DNA from: Diplolepis rosae
Lineage: Eukaryota > Arthropoda > Insecta > Hymenoptera > Diplolepididae
Reading direction: 5' to 3'
NCBI GenBank assembly: GCA_030998225.1
Contig: JAPYXD010000754.1
Span: forward strand, 6,448,001 to 6,512,000
DNA length: 64,000 nt
A model generated the notes under the pieces. It was not told the origin of the DNA, made no database searches, and was given only the letters and a program-made list of their open reading frames with translations. Within the stretch, counting starts at the first letter, position 1. Each line of letters opens with the position of its first letter. Shown piece by piece: positions 49,601 through 55,600 of this stretch. The position numbers and the translations under genes were made by a program.

Positions 49601-52600
49601 GTCCGCACGTGATACGAACGATATTTTTTGTTCGCTGTATACCGAAAATTAGCCGAGTAGGTGTCGTTTTGCATGCGGAAAGTTTATTTTCCGCACACTT
49701 ACAATTTTACCGCACTCGTGTGGGAAAATCTACTTTCCGCACGCAAAACGACGCTGACAAGGCTAACTTTTGGTGTACGGAAGACAAAAATAGTATATTT
49801 CGTATCACGTGCGGAAAGGCATATTTTAACACAAGAACGAGACGCACGTTAAAATACGTTCCGCACGTGATACGAACGATATTTTTTTCGCTGTATACTG
49901 AAAGTTAGCCGAGTCGGTGTCGTTTTGAATGGGAAAAGTTGATTTTCCGCACACTTACAATTTTACCGCACTCGTGTGGGAAAATCTACTTTCCGCACGC
50001 AAAACGACGCTGACAAGGCTAACTTTTGGTGTACGGAAGACAAAAATAGTATATTTCGTATCACGTGCGGAAAGGCATATTTTAACACAAGAGCGAATCG
50101 CGCGTTAAAATACGTTCCGCACGTGATATGAATGATATTTTATATCAAGTTTCCGCACGCAAAACGACACCGACAAGGCTAACTTTTGGTATACGGCGGA
50201 CAAAAATTAATTTGTTTGAAACCGATAAGAGAATAGAAATTTAATCAATCAGTTAGGGTGTCTATATTTAGGTAAGAGTGATAACTATTTATTAATTTTT
50301 TTCTATTTTTTAAAAATATTTTTTTTTTATATATAACTATTGTCTTTAGACTGCCCAGAAATAATTCAAAATAATTTTTACAATTAATAACGCAGATTTT
50401 TACCGGTTTTTACAGCACTCGCAAAAACAAATATTTATCTCTTTGTTACTGTATCTTTTAAAGGAGATCGTTTTCTTGGGTATCAGAATAAAGTAAGAGC
50501 AAAGAAATTCACAAAAAAACTCAAAGAGTATATATATCCCACCCTTGTGTAGACAATCTGATAGATATCGATCAGATGTTTTATCAGGATTAGGACTCTA
50601 CTTCATTATATAGTAATGGCAAACGATTTGAACAAAAAACCAAAGTTGGTTGTAAAATGTGGTAAAAAAAAAATTATCTTTTCAAGATATCAATAAAGCT
50701 TGATTAATTATACACTAAAATTAATCAAGAACACATTTCTTAAAGTTACAAATTTCTCAATAAAGTATATAAAAAAATGTGACTTACCTGTTCACATCCA
50801 CATCCGTTGATTCCAGAATAGTCCTCGCTTTGTCCAAGTGGCCGTGTTCAACAGCTGCAAACAAAGCTGTAAAAAAAGATAAAAAATGTTGATAAAAATA
50901 TAAAACGTCTTTATTCTATATTTATTATCATGAATCATTATCATATTATTATCGTACTTAATAATTTGTCATTATATCATAAGTAAATTTACACGTTGAA
51001 ATTTTTAATCAATTATATCCATGGAAATAAAATATCAAAATAATAATTATCAGGTTATAAGCAAAGAAACTGGTGAAAAGTAAAATCAAAGAAAAGAAAC
51101 AGAAACGAAAAATATACCATGCAAGTGTATATTTAGGGAAGGTTGTGCTGTGATAGGGTTGATGTGAATTGATGACAAGTTGTTGAGGTGTTGCTGTTGC
51201 TGCTGCTGATTTTTCTTTTTTCCAAAACCCTCCAGGAACTCCATCCCTTGTTGAAATTGCAGCTCTGTCCGAACAAAGGGATGAAATAAAAAATTGAGAA
51301 AAAATATTAAATTAAAAATTAAAATAACTAAAGTACATAAGTTAGAAAAAAAAACAGAACCGTGCTTATAGAAATCTACCAAATTTAAAACAGTTCGGAA
51401 ATCCATCACCAAGCAATGGGAATTTAATTAGACAATAAATTTTTCTCCTAACAAGACTCGATGGTCGGAATTAAACTCTTTGGGGGTGACAAGCCCATCC
51501 GTAAATCATGTCTTTCTAACATTCTTTGTCGTATATCATGTTGAATTCATGTAGAAGATAATTAGCTAAGGAATGTATAATGGATGAAGGCTAGTAAGTT
51601 ACATGCATGTGTTAAAAAGTGTAATTTTGCAGTATTTTTGTAGATTTTCTGTTACAAGAGGGTTTAGGCAATTTTTAACTCTGTACTCTCTAAATCTGAA
51701 TCAGTCAAATTTTAACTGATTTTCAGTTTCACTGATTAATCAGTGAAAACATATTTTTCACGGCTGAATCAGTGAAAAAGTCGTTGCACTGATTGAATCA
51801 GTCATTTTTCGCCGAAGTAATCAGTGAAATTGACTGATCCATAGTAACCTCTTTTTAGCTATTTGAATCAGTGAAACTTCACTGATAAGCAGTAGATTTT
51901 GACTGCTTCAGATTTAGAGAGAGAGAGAAGCATCTTTAAGCACAAGCTATTTTATTTTATCTTATAGAAATAATATTCTTTTACTATTGGCTCTGCTTTC
52001 GAATTAAAAGTATTTTATAAGAAAAAACAATTAAATTTATATGATAAAAATAAAAAATACAAAGTGTAAAATGCAAAATCCGCTACTGCTCAGTACTATT
52101 AGTACCAGACGTCGATAATGTAGAAAACTGGGAGGGTTATTTAAAAACTTATTTACTGTAATAACGTCCGATTTATGGAATTTAATGTTTCTGATAATTC
52201 CACTTTCCGAAAAAAATGATCGATTGTATAGATTTAGCAATTTATGAACTATAGTTTTTTCAAACTTATTTCTAAAATATTATTTGTTTAAGGCCATGTC
52301 TTACTTATCCGATTCCTACCTTACCAACACATTTTTTTCGCACTTCGCATTTGCGAATTCATTGAGATATCGAGTTAAAACTTTAAGTAATCAAGTGAAA
52401 ATAAGTAAAGAACGCTTTCTGGTCCAAAATTTTTATAATTATACAAAAAAATGTTTGCGAAATTATTTTTTAATAATTATAAATATTTTGGAGCAGATAA
52501 ACGCTCTTTACTTTTTGTTTTATTCAATTACTCGAAGTTTTTACTTGATATCCTTATTAATTTAGAAATGCGGAGGGCGAAAAAAAAGTGTCGGTAAGGT

Positions 52601-55600
52601 AGAGATCGGATAAGTAAGACATGGCCTTAAAGAGATTGAACGCTGCTTGAAAGTCGTAAAAAACATGAATAATTAATACTTTAAAGAATACCTATCAGTA
52701 CTGTTGCTCAATGGATACTATTCTAAGAGAAAAATGTTAAGTTTGCGAAGAAAAAAATTCATAAACATTAAAAAATGTTTTAATAACAATTACTGTAGAT
52801 CAAAATTTTATGTAGTTTTATCATGTCTATTTCATAAAAATAATCGAATTTTAATTAATGCGTGTTTAGTTTGTTTATTACGAAATTTTCGAAGAATTTT
52901 TGGTTCGTTGCCAAATAGTCGTGAAAGTTAAATGAATTGAATTTAAATCAGTAGATATTAATATTCTAGATTTGATGAATTTAAAAGTATTTTGAAACGT
53001 ATTTCTGAAAAAAAAGAGAAATTGTTATTATTACTTGCAGTGTTCCCAAATTGCCTTTAGGGTCCAAAAATGAAAAAAAACAGTAGTTTAAGGTAGTTCG
53101 TTCACAAAGATTAGACCTTAGGCAAAAATAGATAATTTTGCTTTCAGGAATAACAATATTATTATTGAAGGGCTAATTTGAAAAAAGAAAAGATTATTTT
53201 TCATGAAAAAAATTTGAAACACAAAAAAATAATTTTATTAATAAATTTTATTTTTGCTCAAACTTATTTTCTTATCGCTTCGAGCCAAATTTTTGAAAAT
53301 AATGCGATTCTAATAAATCACGATTCACTTTTTAAGGAAAAAGATTCTCTACAACTTGACCGTTTGCAATTTTTGAAAATGAATTCTTTAATGGCTGAAA
53401 TTATAAAAAAACAATTTTTCAAAACAACATTTTTATAAACAAATTGCTGTATTTGATAATAATTAATTCAATTTCAAAAATAGGAAACGGTCATGTTGTA
53501 GAGAATCTTTTTCCTAAAAAAATGAACAGTGATTTTTTAGAATCGTATCATTTTGAAAAATTTGGCTCGAAGCGATAAGAAAATAAGTTTGGGCATAAAT
53601 AAAATTTATTAATAAAATTATTTTTTTGTGTTTCAAATTCTTTCATGATTTTTGCCTGAGGTCTAATTTTCGTGAGCGAACTACCTTAAATCAAACGTTT
53701 CGACTAGCAAAAACTGCAATTATTGTTATTCAGGGTCAATATAATTCCTATTTTTAAGAATTATAATTATTTTATTAAAATGGTACGTTGTTGGAAAAAA
53801 TTATAAAAATTATTATATAATTATATACTTGAATTTAAACCGGAATCTACTAATAAATTTTTTGGTGCGTAGTTGAATTGAAAGAGCTCGATTGAGGCCA
53901 TTAGACCTTTTCTGAACTATTTTACCTAAAAACTATTTTCAACCTATTTAAAAACAATTTTGAAACTATTTTGAAATGTGTACACTACGGGTCAAAATTT
54001 TAAAACCACCAATTTTTCTATGATTGCTTAAATTATCTTAATTTTAATTCTGTGTTTGATCAAATCTGTTCTCCTAATGAATTGGATTTCATCAAAATTC
54101 TCTATAAAATGTGTCCAGAAAGAAGTAGTTTCGTTAAATTTTGAAGAATCTATTGCAAAAAAGTCCAAATTTAAATGGTTTCTTAAATTTTAAATAACTT
54201 TCGAAATAATCAACAATTTTCATCGTTGTTGGACTCATTTCAAACCTGAATTTCTATGGAATCGCAGTAAATTGTCATAATAAATGTATAATTTTCTTCT
54301 TGCATAGAGCACGAGGTTAAAGTTTGAATAAAAAAGTTGGAAAAATTCCAATATTGCTTTTGCTGAGAAAAACATTTTTATAATATATATACCTATTTTG
54401 CTTTTATTATAATTTTTGCTACAAATGAAATTTTTTTGAATTTTCCCTCCTTTTTTCTTACAATTTTAACTCCTTGCACCATGCAAGAAAAAAATTATAC
54501 ATTTATAATGACAATTTACTGCGATTTCGAAGAATCTTAGCTTTAAAATAAGCCCAAGAACATTAAAAATATTGATTATTTCGAAAAGTTATTTAAAATT
54601 TAAGAAAACATTGAAATTTTGACTTTTTTTTGCAATACCTTCTTTTAAATTTAACGAAAAAACTTCATTTTGGACTTATTTTATAGAGAATTTTGATGGC
54701 ATTCAATTCATTAAGAGAACAAATTTGATCATTCACAGAATTAAAATTAAGATAATTTAAGCATCATCTAAAAACAGGTGGTCCCACAATTTTGACCGGT
54801 AGTATATATATATATATATTTACTTTATATACTTTTGAACTAATTTACTTAAAAAACTATTTTAAAACTATTTTGAATTATGTATATGTATTTTTTGTGT
54901 GTCATATCCAAACACCTATATAAAAATATGCAACAAATGCTTCACACCAAAGAAATCAATTTAAATACACCTTTCGTTCTGGTCGAATATCTAACCCTTC
55001 CATTTTCACTCATAAATTTAATTATACATATCAAGTACTCTTTTTTTGTATTATATGTTTAAGTGGTATAGTTTTTTCTAAAAATGTGAAATTAGCGCCA
55101 CTCTTTTTTTTTATTTTTTAGATTTTAATAAATATCACTGATGAGGGCTCCGATCTGAGCCGAAACGTCTGATTAAATCGACTTAATCATTTTTGGACCC
55201 TGAAGCCAATTCTTTTCAACAACGTACCATTTTATTAAAATTAAGGCTCAATACAACCTATACTACTTTTAATTATTTTATAATTATTTTTAAAATTGAT
55301 AGTCCAAAATTCACAACTTTTTGGCAATAACCTATCGTCTTAGATTTTAAAACTAATTTCACACTTTGAAAATACAAATATTATAATATTTATTTGAACT
55401 TTAAACCTTTTCAAGTGATATAAAAATATCCATTGCTGAAGCCGGGCAACCATAAACTTAATTAGGATTTGTTAATTTTCTAATTAATTTTAATTATCTA
55501 TTGCAAAATAATAAAAAATATTTGTAAAGAAGAATCTTTAAAGATTATCATATGCATAAATGAAATTTTTTTCGACATTGCATAGCTGATGAGAATCGTG

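Noticed and set aside
49609..49908. 99-codon frame with Arg-rich repeats
   Set aside because: It crosses the 255-bp tandem repeat and follows its hairpins; the overlapping frame shows the same periodic sequence.
49275..50213. CRISPR-like regular repeats
   Set aside because: Units are contiguous with no variable spacers and the host is eukaryotic.
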